Origin: Chryseobacterium gleum
Lineage (GTDB): Bacteria; Bacteroidota; Bacteroidia; Flavobacteriales_D; Crocinitomicaceae
Reading direction: 5' to 3'
DNA: 38,709 nt
Assembly: GCA_945882095.1 (NCBI GenBank)
Contig: CAMCWF010000022.1
Coordinates: 1-38,709 of the forward strand
Below the pieces are notes generated by a model. It was not told where the DNA came from and made no database searches. It worked only from the letters and a program-made list of their open reading frames with translations. A program made the translations under genes and the position numbers. Below, piece by piece: positions 8,136 to 16,831 of this stretch. The first letter of the stretch is position 1. The number at the start of each line of letters is the position of its first letter.

Positions 8136-10088
8136 TTAATTAGTTGTCGACAATTCGTTCTCTATCTCTTTATTCACAATTTCCGCAAATCCAGTCAATG
8201 TTAATTCACCTAAATCGCCCTTCCCTCTTTGCCTTACAGAAACGCTGTTCTGTTCGCTTTCTTTATCCCCAACAATCAACATAAAAGGAAACTTATTTAA
8301 CTCGGCATCGCGAATTTTCTTACCTACCTTCTCATTACGTTCGTCAACAAGTCCGCGAATATCGGAATTATTTAGGAATTCTGAAACTTTTTGCGCATAG
8401 TCATTGAATTTCTCTGAGACAGGAAGAACGATAAATTGCTCTGAAGAAAGCCATAATGGAAAATCTCCACCGCAATGTTCAATCAACACAGCAACGAAAC
8501 GCTCCATAGATCCAAAAGGCGCACGGTGGATCATCACAGGGCGATGTTTTTGATTGTCGGCACCCACATATTCCAATTCAAATCGCTCCGGCAGGTTGTA
8601 ATCTACCTGAATGGTACCCAACTGCCAAGAACGGCCGATGGCATCCTGCACCATAAAATCCAATTTAGGTCCATAAAACGCAGCTTCACCATAGGCCACA
8701 AACGTCGATAAATTCTTTTCTTCGGTTGCTTCAACAATGGCTTGTTCAGCGCGTTCCCAATTTTCATCACTTCCGATGTATTTGCTTCTGTCGGTTTTAT
8801 CCCGCAAAGAAATTTGCGCCTTAAACTCATGAAAATTTAAGGTTTTTAGCACATACAAAACGATGTCAATCACCTTTTTGAATTCTTCTTTCACTTGTTC
8901 AGGGGTACAAAATATATGGGCATCGTCTTGTGTAAACCCACGAACGCGAGTCAAACCATGCAACTCACCTGACTGCTCATATCGGTAGACGGTACCAAAT
9001 TCAGCGAAACGTGTAGGCAACTCTTTGTACGACCGAGGTTTTGATTTGAATATTTCGCAGTGATGCGGACAATTCATGGGTTTCAAGTAAAATTCCTCAT
9101 TGGGGTCTGGTGTGCGTATTGGCTGAAAAGAATCTGCTCCATATTTCTCGTAATGTCCTGAGGTCACATACAATTCTTTATTCGCGATGTGCGGGGTAAT
9201 CACTTGTTGGTATCCAGCAGCACGCTGTGCTTTTTTCAAAAACTGTTCAAGACGTTCACGCAAAGCCGCTCCTTTTGGCAACCAAAGTGGCAAACCTTGT
9301 CCAACTTTCTGAGAAAACGTAAACAATTCCAATTCCTTCCCTAATTTTCGGTGGTCTCTTTTTTTCGCTTCTTCGAGTTTTTCCAAGTGTTCTGCAAGAT
9401 CGGAGGCCTTCAAAAATGTGATGCCATAAATTCTTGTCAACTGCTTGTTTTTTTCATCGCCACGCCAATATGCCCCTGCAATGGAAAGTAGTTTTACCGC
9501 TTTCACAAAACCTGTATCTGGGATGTGAGGACCACGACACAAATCGGTAAAATTCCCTTGGGTATAAAAAGTGATGCTTCCGTCGGCCAATTCAGCAATC
9601 AACTCCAACTTATAGGGGTCATTTTTTTCGGCAAAATAAGCCAATGCATCTGATTTGGATACTTCTTGGCGTATGAAAGGACTTTTCGCTTTTGCCAATT
9701 CCTTCATTTTTTGCTCTACTTTTTCCAAATCCTTTTCAGTGAACGTGTGCTCCATGAAATCTACATCATAGTAAAATCCATTTGCAATGGGAGGACCAAT
9801 GGCCAGCTTTATTCCTGGAAAGTAAAATTCCAATGCTTCTGCCATCAAATGCGCGGAAGAGTGCCACAAGGTTGACTTCCCTTCTTCGTCGTTAAAAGTT
9901 AACAACTGCAAGGTACATTCTGCGGGGAGTGGCATCATTGCGTCTTGAACATTGCCATTCACCTTTGCAGCAAGGACATTTCTTGCCAATCCTTCAGAAA
10001 TACTTTTTGCCACATCCAAGGACGTAGCGCCGTGTTCGAATTCTTTAATAGAACCGTCTGGCAATGAAACTTTTATTTGACCCATCAT
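8136..10088 (-). CDS. thrS: Threonyl-tRNA synthetase
   Basis: This protein of 650 residues has the full bacterial ThrRS layout. It has an N-terminal TGS domain (about 4-62), then the editing and SAD domains with [11 protein letters not shown] (about 75-85) and a GPHIPDTG motif. The class II catalytic core includes [10 protein letters not shown] (motif with the zinc-binding Cys), [34 protein letters not shown], and a motif 3 region ending [13 protein letters not shown]-terminal anticodon-binding domain follows. It charges tRNA-Thr. It is the first gene of the operon with infC, rpmI and rplT. Two adjacent Met codons (10088, 10085) could start it; a -7-like box directly upstream favours a very short leader. 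Confidence 0.97.
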   Translation of the reverse strand: MMGQIKVSLPDGSIKEFEHGATSLDVAKSISEGLARNVLAAKVNGNVQDAMMPLPAECTLQLLTFNDEEGKSTLWHSSAHLMAEALEFYFPGIKLAIGPPIANGFYYDVDFMEHTFTEKDLEKVEQKMKELAKAKSPFIRQEVSKSDALAYFAEKNDPYKLELIAELADGSITFYTQGNFTDLCRGPHIPDTGFVKAVKLLSIAGAYWRGDEKNKQLTRIYGITFLKASDLAEHLEKLEEAKKRDHRKLGKELELFTFSQKVGQGLPLWLPKGAALRERLEQFLKKAQRAAGYQQVITPHIANKELYVTSGHYEKYGADSFQPIRTPDPNEEFYLKPMNCPHHCEIFKSKPRSYKELPTRFAEFGTVYRYEQSGELHGLTRVRGFTQDDAHIFCTPEQVKEEFKKVIDIVLYVLKTLNFHEFKAQISLRDKTDRSKYIGSDENWERAEQAIVEATEEKNLSTFVAYGEAAFYGPKLDFMVQDAIGRSWQLGTIQVDYNLPERFELEYVGADNQKHRPVMIHRAPFGSMERFVAVLIEHCGGDFPLWLSSEQFIVLPVSEKFNDYAQKVSEFLNNSDIRGLVDERNEKVGKKIRDAELNKFPFMLIVGDKESEQNSVSVRQRGKGDLGELTLTGFAEIVNKEIENELSTTN

Positions 10089-10096
10089 AATGGCTG

Positions 10097-10104
10097 CAAA
10101 GGTA
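10097..10104 (-). promoter_or_regulatory. Candidate -7 box (TACCTTTG) for the thrS operon
   Basis: On the minus strand TACCTTTG fits the Bacteroidota -7 consensus TAnnTTTG exactly, and TTTC stands 20 bases upstream as an imperfect -33 element. The box ends 8 bases before the thrS start. The leader would therefore be almost absent and no long RNA leader control is expected upstream of thrS. Confidence 0.45.
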
Positions 10105-10142
10105 GATAAAGCAATTAAAATTTTGAAACGCTGAGAAAGCTA

Positions 10143-10937
10143 TTATTTTCTTTGTAAAAGTCGTTTCACGTCCACTTGAAGATGGCGAATGGATTCCATG
10201 ACTCCAATGTCGTCGATTTTAACCTCTGGAAGTTTGGTTGCAACATAACACACAAATTTCCACACTTCAACCAAATCAGAAAAAGGCAGATCATAGGGCT
10301 GGTAATGAATATTGCTCGAAACCAAAGTGATTAATCCGGGTTTATCTGGATGTAAATAGGCCTTTTTAAATACAATCCCTTCGGTTTTTGACACCAAGAG
10401 ATAGGAATTCCCTGATTTCAATTGTGTCCAATCTTGCAAAAACTCACCCACGACAATGGAACCATCTGAAACAGGTGGCATGGAATCGCCTTTTATGGGA
10501 AAGGCGCGGTATTTTTTATTTTTAGATAAAAAAGGGAGACTTAAAGTCGGGAAATCCTGAAAATACTCTGGGTCTGCATATCCAGAGGTATAACCCGCAC
10601 TGGCTTTGACAGGCACCACTTCCACCACTTCTTCATTTTCTTGGTTGACAATGCCACTCAAGACCCGCAAGCCATTTCCTTGCATGCGGTTCTGTTCGTT
10701 GACGGTTCTTTTTTGCCAATCGGCTTCAGAATAATCACCAAAATTCTCACAAAGCAAAGATTCTATGGAAACGTCATAGTATTTAGAAATCATCAAAAGG
10801 TTTTCTAAATTCGGTTGGGCAATGTTGTTCTCATAACCGCTGTAGGTGGAGCGATTAAAACCTAAATCCATTGCGACTTCTTCCTGTGATTTTCGTTTTC
10901 GTTTCCGTAGGACTTTTAAATTTTCACCGACGACCAT
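10143..10937 (-). CDS. XRE-family regulator with LexA/CI-like S24 domain
   Basis: This protein of 264 residues has an N-terminal helix-turn-helix (about 6-62; LKVLRKRKRKSQEEVA, then LGFNRSTYSGYENN). A C-terminal S24 peptidase-like domain (about 105-235) follows. The S24 nucleophile is visible in KGDSMPP (S152), and the partner lysine is in IVFKKAY (K191). An Ala-Gly pair (A114-G115) lies 38 residues before S152, the same spacing as the cleavage site of lambda CI. The protein may therefore cleave itself when stressed, as LexA and CI do; that is inference. The start sits 16 bases after a -7-like box. Its targets are unknown; there are no prophage genes nearby. Confidence 0.88.
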   Translation of the reverse strand: MVVGENLKVLRKRKRKSQEEVAMDLGFNRSTYSGYENNIAQPNLENLLMISKYYDVSIESLLCENFGDYSEADWQKRTVNEQNRMQGNGLRVLSGIVNQENEEVVEVVPVKASAGYTSGYADPEYFQDFPTLSLPFLSKNKKYRAFPIKGDSMPPVSDGSIVVGEFLQDWTQLKSGNSYLLVSKTEGIVFKKAYLHPDKPGLITLVSSNIHYQPYDLPFSDLVEVWKFVCYVATKLPEVKIDDIGVMESIRHLQVDVKRLLQRK

Positions 10938-10953
10938 ATCTTCTGCTTTTACA

Positions 10954-10961
10954 CAAAGTTA
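10954..10961 (-). promoter_or_regulatory. Candidate -7 box (TAACTTTG) for the XRE-S24 gene
   Basis: TAACTTTG on the minus strand matches TAnnTTTG and ends 16 bases before the regulator's start. No good TTTG is found 19-21 bases upstream. The flanking sequence is very A/T-rich, so chance is a real alternative. Confidence 0.35.
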
Positions 10962-10996
10962 AAAAATAATCAAATAAATAGATTAATTTTTAGTCA

Positions 10997-11770
10997 TTAT
11001 TGCGAAATAAATTTATACACAATGTATCCATTTTGGATTTCGGGTGCATTGTCTTTAAAATTGAACTTCGATTTATTTGCATATTTCACCGATTGTTCGA
11101 TCATACAAGGATTTGCACCATTGCTTTTCGAGGGATCATAATCTGCGCGCATTACACGTCCTGTTTTGTCGACTGAAATTTTCACTACTACTTTTCCTGC
11201 GGCGCCATACCCACATGTATACCCTGGATTTCGAACATACCACATGTTGTTTTCAAAGGCCGTGCGGTTGTCTAAGCGAAATTCAACCATCACATCCCCG
11301 GAATATTGAATGTTGTTACCATTTCCTTTGTTTCCTTTTGAATTTTGCGTGGTTGCAGGATTCGTTTTGGCATTGGCTTGTTTCCGGTCATCCATTTCTT
11401 TTTGAATCTTATCCCGTTCGACTTGTCCACCTGCCTCGGAAAACAATTGTTGTTCAAACTGCTTGGCATTTTGGTAAGGATCTCCTGTGGAAGTATTTTG
11501 GGTCCAATTTTCATCTGACCTCAATCGGGTATCGTTTTGGTCTCTTGCGATGCTTTTTATCTCATTCGCATTTGAGGCATCGGAAAAAGCGAGCTCATCC
11601 GGCGTTACCAATAAATTTGGATCGACTTTCACCTCTGGCTTAAAAAAGGATTCAATGGGAATGTATCGTTCGTAGAAGGACATTTGGAGGGCCATGAACA
11701 GAAATACAAAAGCAGCGAGTGACAGCAGAAAGGAAATTACAATACGGTCTCTTCTCGACAGGCTTTTCAC
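10997..11770 (-). CDS. TonB-like envelope protein with single N-terminal membrane anchor
   Basis: This protein of 257 residues has a short basic start, one membrane helix (about 12-30) and a long low-complexity linker rich in Asn, Gln, Asp and Lys (about 50-150). A C-terminal domain (about 155-257) resembles TonB/TolA C-termini: GAAGKVVVKISVDKTGRVM, then a cysteine-bearing PCMIEQSVKYA and an aromatic YIVYKF end. In this family the linker spans the periplasm and the C-terminal domain contacts outer-membrane receptors. No ExbB or ExbD is adjacent, so energy coupling is not assured. The start ATG overlaps the WG-repeat gene stop (ATGA), indicating a coupled pair. Confidence 0.72.
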   Translation of the reverse strand: MKSLSRRDRIVISFLLSLAAFVFLFMALQMSFYERYIPIESFFKPEVKVDPNLLVTPDELAFSDASNANEIKSIARDQNDTRLRSDENWTQNTSTGDPYQNAKQFEQQLFSEAGGQVERDKIQKEMDDRKQANAKTNPATTQNSKGNKGNGNNIQYSGDVMVEFRLDNRTAFENNMWYVRNPGYTCGYGAAGKVVVKISVDKTGRVMRADYDPSKSNGANPCMIEQSVKYANKSKFNFKDNAPEIQNGYIVYKFISQ

Positions 11771-13887
11771 ATTTTTCTTTTTAAAAATTCTTTCGTTTCA
11801 GGAAAAAAATACAAGATTTCATTCCCTTTTTTCAACACCCATGTAAAAGGGTTAAATTGTTGAATCATATCAAATTCACATTCAACCACCTTCATTCCCA
11901 TGGTTGTAAAGATACCTCTTTTTTCATCTTTAAAAGCCAACACATGGCCCCCATTCCAAAGCACAACATCGTCAAATTCCATGGGCAAGACAAAGCCTTC
12001 CTCAAAAGAAAGGACACCCGTTTTCCCATTGCTAGAAACAGCAAACAACACATCATTCAATTTTTCAACGTAATCAAACTCAAAAAGTGTCATTTCCATT
12101 CCTTTTCGATCCACGAATCCCCATTTCCCTCCTTTTTGCTTTAACACAGGCACCCATTTCCCTGGGTCACCTAATTCAAAATAAGCCAAAGGCTTAGACA
12201 ACTTACCAAGTGTATCCAACCCATAAAATTTTGATTTCTTTTGAATTAAAAAGGTACCATTGACCATCATGGACAACTTTATGAAATTCGGAAAGACATC
12301 GTACCAAATGGGATTCAATTTCCACGAATGCGTATTCACATGCGTAAACTTCTGGTTTTTCTGGACCAAAACAAAACCTTCCGAAACCTCCCCTATTGCA
12401 TCATACACCACGGGTATCAGTGGATTCCCAATAAAATCAATCAATCCTTGCTTACCTTGCTTTGTAACCAGAAACCCATTTTCCTTGAGAGCGATTTCGT
12501 CAAATTCAGTTTGAAGTACAGGATTTAATTTCGTGTTCCAAACCCCTGACCATCCCCTTTTCTCAACGCGAATAAACGCTTTGGAAAGGAATTGAATCTC
12601 TTGAAACTCAGGCTGCACAACAACTTTCCCTGCAATATCTAACACGCCAAACAATGAATCTACTTTGAAAAACAAGTATTCGGAAGTCAACCACCCCATG
12701 TCTTCGTACTGATTTTTGATCACGACTTTACCTGCACGGTTAATCAATCCATAGCTATTTTCATTTTGAAAAATCGCCACACCTTCTTGAAAATCGGATA
12801 TGAATTGGAAGTTAAAAGGTATATGCACCTGTCCTTTTTTATCCACCACACCATAGTCATCACATAGCAAAGCGACGGCAAGCCCTTCCTTGAATTCACC
12901 TACCCAATCATATTTCGGAGAAACCCTAACCATTCCCGATTCATCCATAAAACCATAAAGCTCCTCCTTCACACAAGGATAAAGTGTTTTATCAAACATC
13001 TCAAGCTCTGAAATTACGGCATCTTTAAATGGATAAGCAGGGTTATTCTTTATGAACGCACTCATTTTTTCAGGGATGTAATTTCCTGCACTTTGCAGGA
13101 AAAATTCTTTCCAAATTCGGTTCACATTTTTATTCTTGGGATAGGTTTTGATGAACCGTTTAAATTCAATGGTATCGCTCGTTGCGCTGACCAACCTGTA
13201 AATTTCATCTTCTGCAGAAGCAGCCAAGGCATGACCGGGGTGATAGATGAGAAAACCTTGCAACTCTTTCTCCTCTCCTGACTTAACCCATTCCTTGTAG
13301 GTTTGAATGTGCATGCTTTGCTGAATTTGGTCCTTGTAAATAGACTGAGGCGAAGTTTTAAGTAGCTTTTGGTAACATAAGGAACCTTCATTTTTACAGG
13401 AATCCAACCAAAGCGAATCACGTAGATCCACCACCTTTTGAAGTTCTTTAAACTGAGCGTGATTTTCAATGAACATTGAATAAGTTTGTGGGCTGTTGGA
13501 TTTCAATTGGAGAAAAAACAAGTAGTTACCCAGTATTTTTTGTTCCAAGGCAAGTACATTATCGACGCTCCATCCAAAGCTTTCATAGCTTCTTTTTTTC
13601 TTTTGCTTGAGATCCTTGACTTGAGACAGGTTTTGCCTAGAAATCTCAATGTACAACAAAGCACTGTCAAGGTTCTCCATATCTTTGGAATTGAAGTACA
13701 GCATTGCCTTCCCATAGGCCGCAACCGAGGGGCAAATTTTCATACCCTGTGAAAAGCTCACAGATGCCGTATGGTAGTTTTTCAATTTCAGCTGCTCAAA
13801 CCCTTTTTGAATGGGATCCAACGCATGCACAGCAATGGTTGGAAGCAAAGCGATGGAAAATGAAAGGAGAAGGGCGCGAGAAATCAT
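11767..13887 (-). CDS. Secreted WG-repeat protein
   Basis: This protein of 706 residues has a signal peptide (about 1-22, ending VHA). An alpha-helical N-terminal region (about 25-300) contains TPR-like helices and many charged residues. From about residue 300 to 690 there are about nine to ten WG (KWG-type) repeats, such as LYGFMDESGMVRVSPKYDWV and KWGFVDRKGMEMT. These repeats form beta-propeller-like binding surfaces. No catalytic residues are evident. It is the first gene of a two-gene unit with the TonB-like protein and probably acts in the periplasm or at the outer membrane. The N-terminal part could bind peptides or peptidoglycan, but this is a guess. Confidence 0.82.
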   Translation of the reverse strand: MISRALLLSFSIALLPTIAVHALDPIQKGFEQLKLKNYHTASVSFSQGMKICPSVAAYGKAMLYFNSKDMENLDSALLYIEISRQNLSQVKDLKQKKKRSYESFGWSVDNVLALEQKILGNYLFFLQLKSNSPQTYSMFIENHAQFKELQKVVDLRDSLWLDSCKNEGSLCYQKLLKTSPQSIYKDQIQQSMHIQTYKEWVKSGEEKELQGFLIYHPGHALAASAEDEIYRLVSATSDTIEFKRFIKTYPKNKNVNRIWKEFFLQSAGNYIPEKMSAFIKNNPAYPFKDAVISELEMFDKTLYPCVKEELYGFMDESGMVRVSPKYDWVGEFKEGLAVALLCDDYGVVDKKGQVHIPFNFQFISDFQEGVAIFQNENSYGLINRAGKVVIKNQYEDMGWLTSEYLFFKVDSLFGVLDIAGKVVVQPEFQEIQFLSKAFIRVEKRGWSGVWNTKLNPVLQTEFDEIALKENGFLVTKQGKQGLIDFIGNPLIPVVYDAIGEVSEGFVLVQKNQKFTHVNTHSWKLNPIWYDVFPNFIKLSMMVNGTFLIQKKSKFYGLDTLGKLSKPLAYFELGDPGKWVPVLKQKGGKWGFVDRKGMEMTLFEFDYVEKLNDVLFAVSSNGKTGVLSFEEGFVLPMEFDDVVLWNGGHVLAFKDEKRGIFTTMGMKVVECEFDMIQQFNPFTWVLKKGNEILYFFPETKEFLKRKM

Positions 13888-13892
13888 CTGAA

Positions 13893-13900
13893 CAAAATTA
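13893..13900 (-). promoter_or_regulatory. Candidate -7 box (TAATTTTG) for the WG-repeat/TonB-like pair
   Basis: TAATTTTG on the minus strand matches TAnnTTTG, with TTTC exactly 19 bases upstream as a near -33 element. The box ends 5 bases before the ATG, so the message would be nearly leaderless. This is moderate evidence only. Confidence 0.35.
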
Positions 13901-13943
13901 CTAATCTAAGCTCACACTTGAAAGATGTGTTATTTTTACAAAT

Positions 13944-14603
13944 ATGAAGACCGATAAAAACCCAAAATACTTTTACGACACAACCGACTTTCCTCATTTA
14001 AAATTTCTAGAAAGCGAGACCGAAACGCTAAAAAAAGAACTTCATCAATTGGCATCCAACCCTTTAGATACACCTTGGCTTGAGACCTTTCCGGATTACA
14101 CAAGCGGCATCGCTCTAAAAGCCTGGGAGGTTTTTACCTTTCGTTTTTTTGGAATGAACCATTCTGAAAACATCAGAGTTAGTCCCAAAACCTATGAAAT
14201 TATTTCAAGCATTCCATCCTTGATCTCCTGTGACTTTTCAAAAATGAAGGGCCAAACTGAAATCCTTCCACACAAAGGTTATTCAAAAATGGCATTGCGT
14301 TGCCACCTACCGCTCTTGGTCCCGGAAGGAAATACTTGTGGAATAAAGGTTGGTGAAGAGGTCCGTTTTCATGAAGAAGGAAAATTGATCATTTTCGACG
14401 ATTCTTTTACCCACAGCGCATGGAACCGCAGCCATTCTGAACGCATTGTACTCATGTTTGACATACCCAACCCGCTTTGGGGATATACCTCAGAAGAAAT
14501 AAGCTCCTACAAGGTTAAACACCTCGACGATCCTTTTTTGCTCAACATCGCCACAAAGGAAAGATGGCTAGAAGCTTACGAACAAAAGATTCTACCCCTT
14601 TAA
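13944..14603 (+). CDS. Aspartyl/asparaginyl beta-hydroxylase (LpxO-like) family protein
   Basis: This soluble protein of 219 residues carries the iron/2-oxoglutarate hydroxylase core of the Asp_Arg_Hydrox family. It has ILPHKGYSKMALRCHLPL with iron ligand H110, a central GEEVRFHEEGKLIIFDDSFTHSAWN with ligand H157, and R167 in SERIVLMFD for 2-oxoglutarate. Known members hydroxylate protein Asp/Asn or, in LpxO, the acyl chain of lipid A. No membrane segment is seen, unlike typical LpxO. It is convergent with, and overlaps by 12 bases, the last gene of the acyl/glycan operon. A substrate in that pathway is therefore possible but unproven. Confidence 0.85.
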   Translation: MKTDKNPKYFYDTTDFPHLKFLESETETLKKELHQLASNPLDTPWLETFPDYTSGIALKAWEVFTFRFFGMNHSENIRVSPKTYEIISSIPSLISCDFSKMKGQTEILPHKGYSKMALRCHLPLLVPEGNTCGIKVGEEVRFHEEGKLIIFDDSFTHSAWNRSHSERIVLMFDIPNPLWGYTSEEISSYKVKHLDDPFLLNIATKERWLEAYEQKILPL

Positions 14604-15191
14604 AGCCAAATGGCTGTTGATTTGAGGAAGATTTTTTGGAGAAACCTCTCCTTCCAAGACCATCTCTTCATTATTAAGCGTCCCGAGATTCCAATTATTT
14701 TTCGACTTCAAAAAACCTTCTTTTGTTAAGACCATGGTCAGTTTATTTTCATTTTGGGAAATACATTCATATCCTAACATTTCATTGAAGCTACGCGCAA
14801 CCGAGTTATCTGCTTTCACCTGGGCGACGGAAGCATTCACCCCCAGTTTTTCAAAACAAAACCTCAAAAGCAAGAGGGAAGCCAGCGCAGGAATTTGTGT
14901 AGTTAGGATTTCTTGTTTCCCCATAAAAATTCCCCCTTCGCCGGTTAAGGTGGTTGGATTTACATTTTTCGCATAGATCACACCTACGTCTTCGCCTTTA
15001 GCCGAGATGATAAAGTAGTAGTTCAGCGGGTTGTCAATTGAATCAAACCAAGCTAACTGTTGTAGATCCGAAATTTCTTCTTGAAAAAACATCTGCGACA
15101 GCACATGGGGCGCATTCCTCCACATTCGTATTTGCTGAACATCATCCTTCGACACTCTTCTCAAAACAATGCCATAACCAGTCAATTTCAT
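14592..15191 (-). CDS. GNAT-family N-acyltransferase
   Basis: This protein of 199 residues begins with the family strand-helix GIVLRRVSKDDVQQIRMWRN (about 7-26), continues with FIISAKGEDVGVIYAKNV, and has the late ALLLLRFCFEKLGV / ADNSVARSFNEMLGY segments typical of RimJ/PseH-like acetyltransferases (about 60-150). A 35-residue tail follows the core and looks poorly conserved. The CoA pyrophosphate loop (Q/RxxGxG/A) is not clear. The acyl donor could therefore be an acyl-ACP rather than acetyl-CoA, which would match the ACP in the operon; this is inference. Its start overlaps the GT2 stop by 4 bases. It is the last gene of the six-gene operon. Confidence 0.78.
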   Translation of the reverse strand: MKLTGYGIVLRRVSKDDVQQIRMWRNAPHVLSQMFFQEEISDLQQLAWFDSIDNPLNYYFIISAKGEDVGVIYAKNVNPTTLTGEGGIFMGKQEILTTQIPALASLLLLRFCFEKLGVNASVAQVKADNSVARSFNEMLGYECISQNENKLTMVLTKEGFLKSKNNWNLGTLNNEEMVLEGEVSPKNLPQINSHLALKG

Positions 15192-16087
15192 GACAAGGTT
15201 TCTTGAATTAAAAAGGCAGGTGCATGGTTTAACTTCAGTAGGATTTTGCGGATGTAGATTGCAATGACACCCAAACCAAACATCAAAACACCTGTTGAAA
15301 ACAAGATGCTCACAATCAATGATGTATACCCTTCTACTTCAATTTTATGTATATATTTTTTATACAGCACAAAGACCGCTATCAAAACATTTACAAAAGC
15401 GATCCATGCGCCTAAACGCGCAATCCACTTAAGCGGTTTGTCCGTGGCATAAAAGGATTTTCCTGCTGCCAATGCGAAGAGATTTAGTAAGCCATAGCGG
15501 CTTCTGTTTTCCGTTAAGGAAACCTGTAAATCGCAAAAGCCCAAATCATCGGTATACCATCGAATGCGTTCGTCCACAAACAATGCTTGGGTGTTTTCCA
15601 TCGCAATGGCCTTGTAGAGGGTTTTATGCAACAAACGCACGCTGCTTCCTTTCCCGTGGTACTGACCCATGAACCCAGAAATCCAACGGTAAAGGGCGGT
15701 AAAAACACTCCGCAGAATACTTCGTTTCACTTCGAACCTACCGTAATAGATCAGTTTCGGTGAAGATTCGTTTGCCGCAATTAGGTGTTTTATTACCGGA
15801 ACAATTTCCGCATGGTCATCGTCCAAGGTAATTACATAATCACCTTCAGCGAGGGTAAAACCAGCCTGAAGCGCAGCGTGTTGGCCAAAATTACGGGTGA
15901 ACCTTGCCTTTTTCAGAGGAAATTTAGCCGTCAAGGTTTTTATTTGCTCCCACTCATGGGGTTTACCGCCATCATCAACCAGTATGATTTCCATATCCAC
16001 TGAAAGTTTTTCCAATTGAATCAACACAGCTTGAACACCTGAAAAATGATTTAACGTTGGAATTACAATTGAATACCGAACACCCAT
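15188..16087 (-). CDS. GT2 glycosyltransferase with C-terminal membrane helices
   Basis: This protein of 299 residues has a GT-A fold domain with YSIVIPTLNH (5-14), EIILVDDGG and the metal-binding D89-D90-D91 in VITLDDDHAE. Later come two membrane helices (about 220-245 and 255-285). The arrangement of GT2 catalytic domain plus two C-terminal helices is that of ArnC, GtrB and DPM1-type enzymes, which move a sugar onto a polyprenyl phosphate at the inner membrane. It is 6 bases after the SDR gene and overlaps the GNAT gene by 4 bases. The donor sugar is unknown. A nine-A tract directly precedes its start on the coding strand. Confidence 0.88.
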   Translation of the reverse strand: MGVRYSIVIPTLNHFSGVQAVLIQLEKLSVDMEIILVDDGGKPHEWEQIKTLTAKFPLKKARFTRNFGQHAALQAGFTLAEGDYVITLDDDHAEIVPVIKHLIAANESSPKLIYYGRFEVKRSILRSVFTALYRWISGFMGQYHGKGSSVRLLHKTLYKAIAMENTQALFVDERIRWYTDDLGFCDLQVSLTENRSRYGLLNLFALAAGKSFYATDKPLKWIARLGAWIAFVNVLIAVFVLYKKYIHKIEVEGYTSLIVSILFSTGVLMFGLGVIAIYIRKILLKLNHAPAFLIQETLS

Positions 16088-16093
16088 TTTTTT

Positions 16094-16831
16094 TTATGAA
16101 TTAGAGGTATCTAAAAGCAATCCACCATCAAGTTGCAAGGAAGATCCCGTAATCCAACGCGCAGCATCGCTTAAGAGAAACATACAAGGCTCCGCGACAT
16201 CATTGGGCTCTCCAATTCCCAAAGGGTATTTTCTTTCGATTTTTTTTATGTCTTCATCGCTGTAGGCTTTCACAGAAGCATCAAACATGGGTGTTTTCAC
16301 AAGGGCACAAACGAGGGTGTTTACGCGAATTTTCTTTCCTGAAGTTTCCAAGGCCAAAGATTTCGCGAAAGATTCCAATGCTGCTTTAGAAGCGGCATAC
16401 ATTGAACCGCCACGGTAGGGAAACATGCTGGAAACGGACGACATAAAAACAATGCTGGCACCTGGATTAAACCGGTTATGAAGTAAAATTGCATTTGCCA
16501 ATTTCACACAAGAAAAATAGTTCACCTCGAACAAAGTTTCTCTCCCAGTTTCATTCATATACTTGATCGGCTGTGGATTTATGCTTCCAATGCAATTTAC
16601 CCAACCGTCTAAAATCTCAATTTCCTCGACAAAATCAGGATCCTCCAATGCATCCCACTGAATCATTTTTACATTGGGATTGGCGTTCAAAAATTCTAAA
16701 ATGCCTGTTAACTTTCCACGATGGGTACCGATCACATTTCCACCTTCTTCCAAAATTTTTATGGCAACCACAGTACCGATTGCCGAAGAAATACCTGTGA
16801 TTAAGTACGTTTTTCCTTCAATTCCTTTCAT
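16094..16831 (-). CDS. SDR oxidoreductase, FabG-like
   Basis: This protein of 245 residues has the NAD(P) motif TGISSAIG (about 12-19) and the catalytic set S132, Y145, K149 in FMSSVSSM...YAASK. It also has the PLG(I)GEPNDVAEPCMFLLSD and GSSLQLDGGL endings common in FabG-type ketoreductases. The motif is TGxxSxIG rather than TGxxxGIG: an Ala stands at the usual central Gly. Its place between a ketosynthase III and a glycosyltransferase suggests that it reduces a beta-ketoacyl-ACP made in the operon. A sugar reductase is the main alternative. It overlaps the ketosynthase gene upstream by 14 bases. Confidence 0.88.
   Translation of the reverse strand: MKGIEGKTYLITGISSAIGTVVAIKILEEGGNVIGTHRGKLTGILEFLNANPNVKMIQWDALEDPDFVEEIEILDGWVNCIGSINPQPIKYMNETGRETLFEVNYFSCVKLANAILLHNRFNPGASIVFMSSVSSMFPYRGGSMYAASKAALESFAKSLALETSGKKIRVNTLVCALVKTPMFDASVKAYSDEDIKKIERKYPLGIGEPNDVAEPCMFLLSDAARWITGSSLQLDGGLLLDTSNS

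Noticed and set aside
11077..11643. Open frame of 188 codons on the plus strand, opposite the TonB-like gene
   Set aside because: Lies fully antisense to a gene with a recognisable membrane anchor and C-terminal domain; its translation is Cys/His/Phe-rich with no family features.
16087..16095. Run of nine T (A on the coding strand) as a phase-variation tract
   Set aside because: It lies at the SDR stop and just before the GT2 start. It covers no internal codons, so slippage would not shift either frame, and A-rich start regions are normal here.
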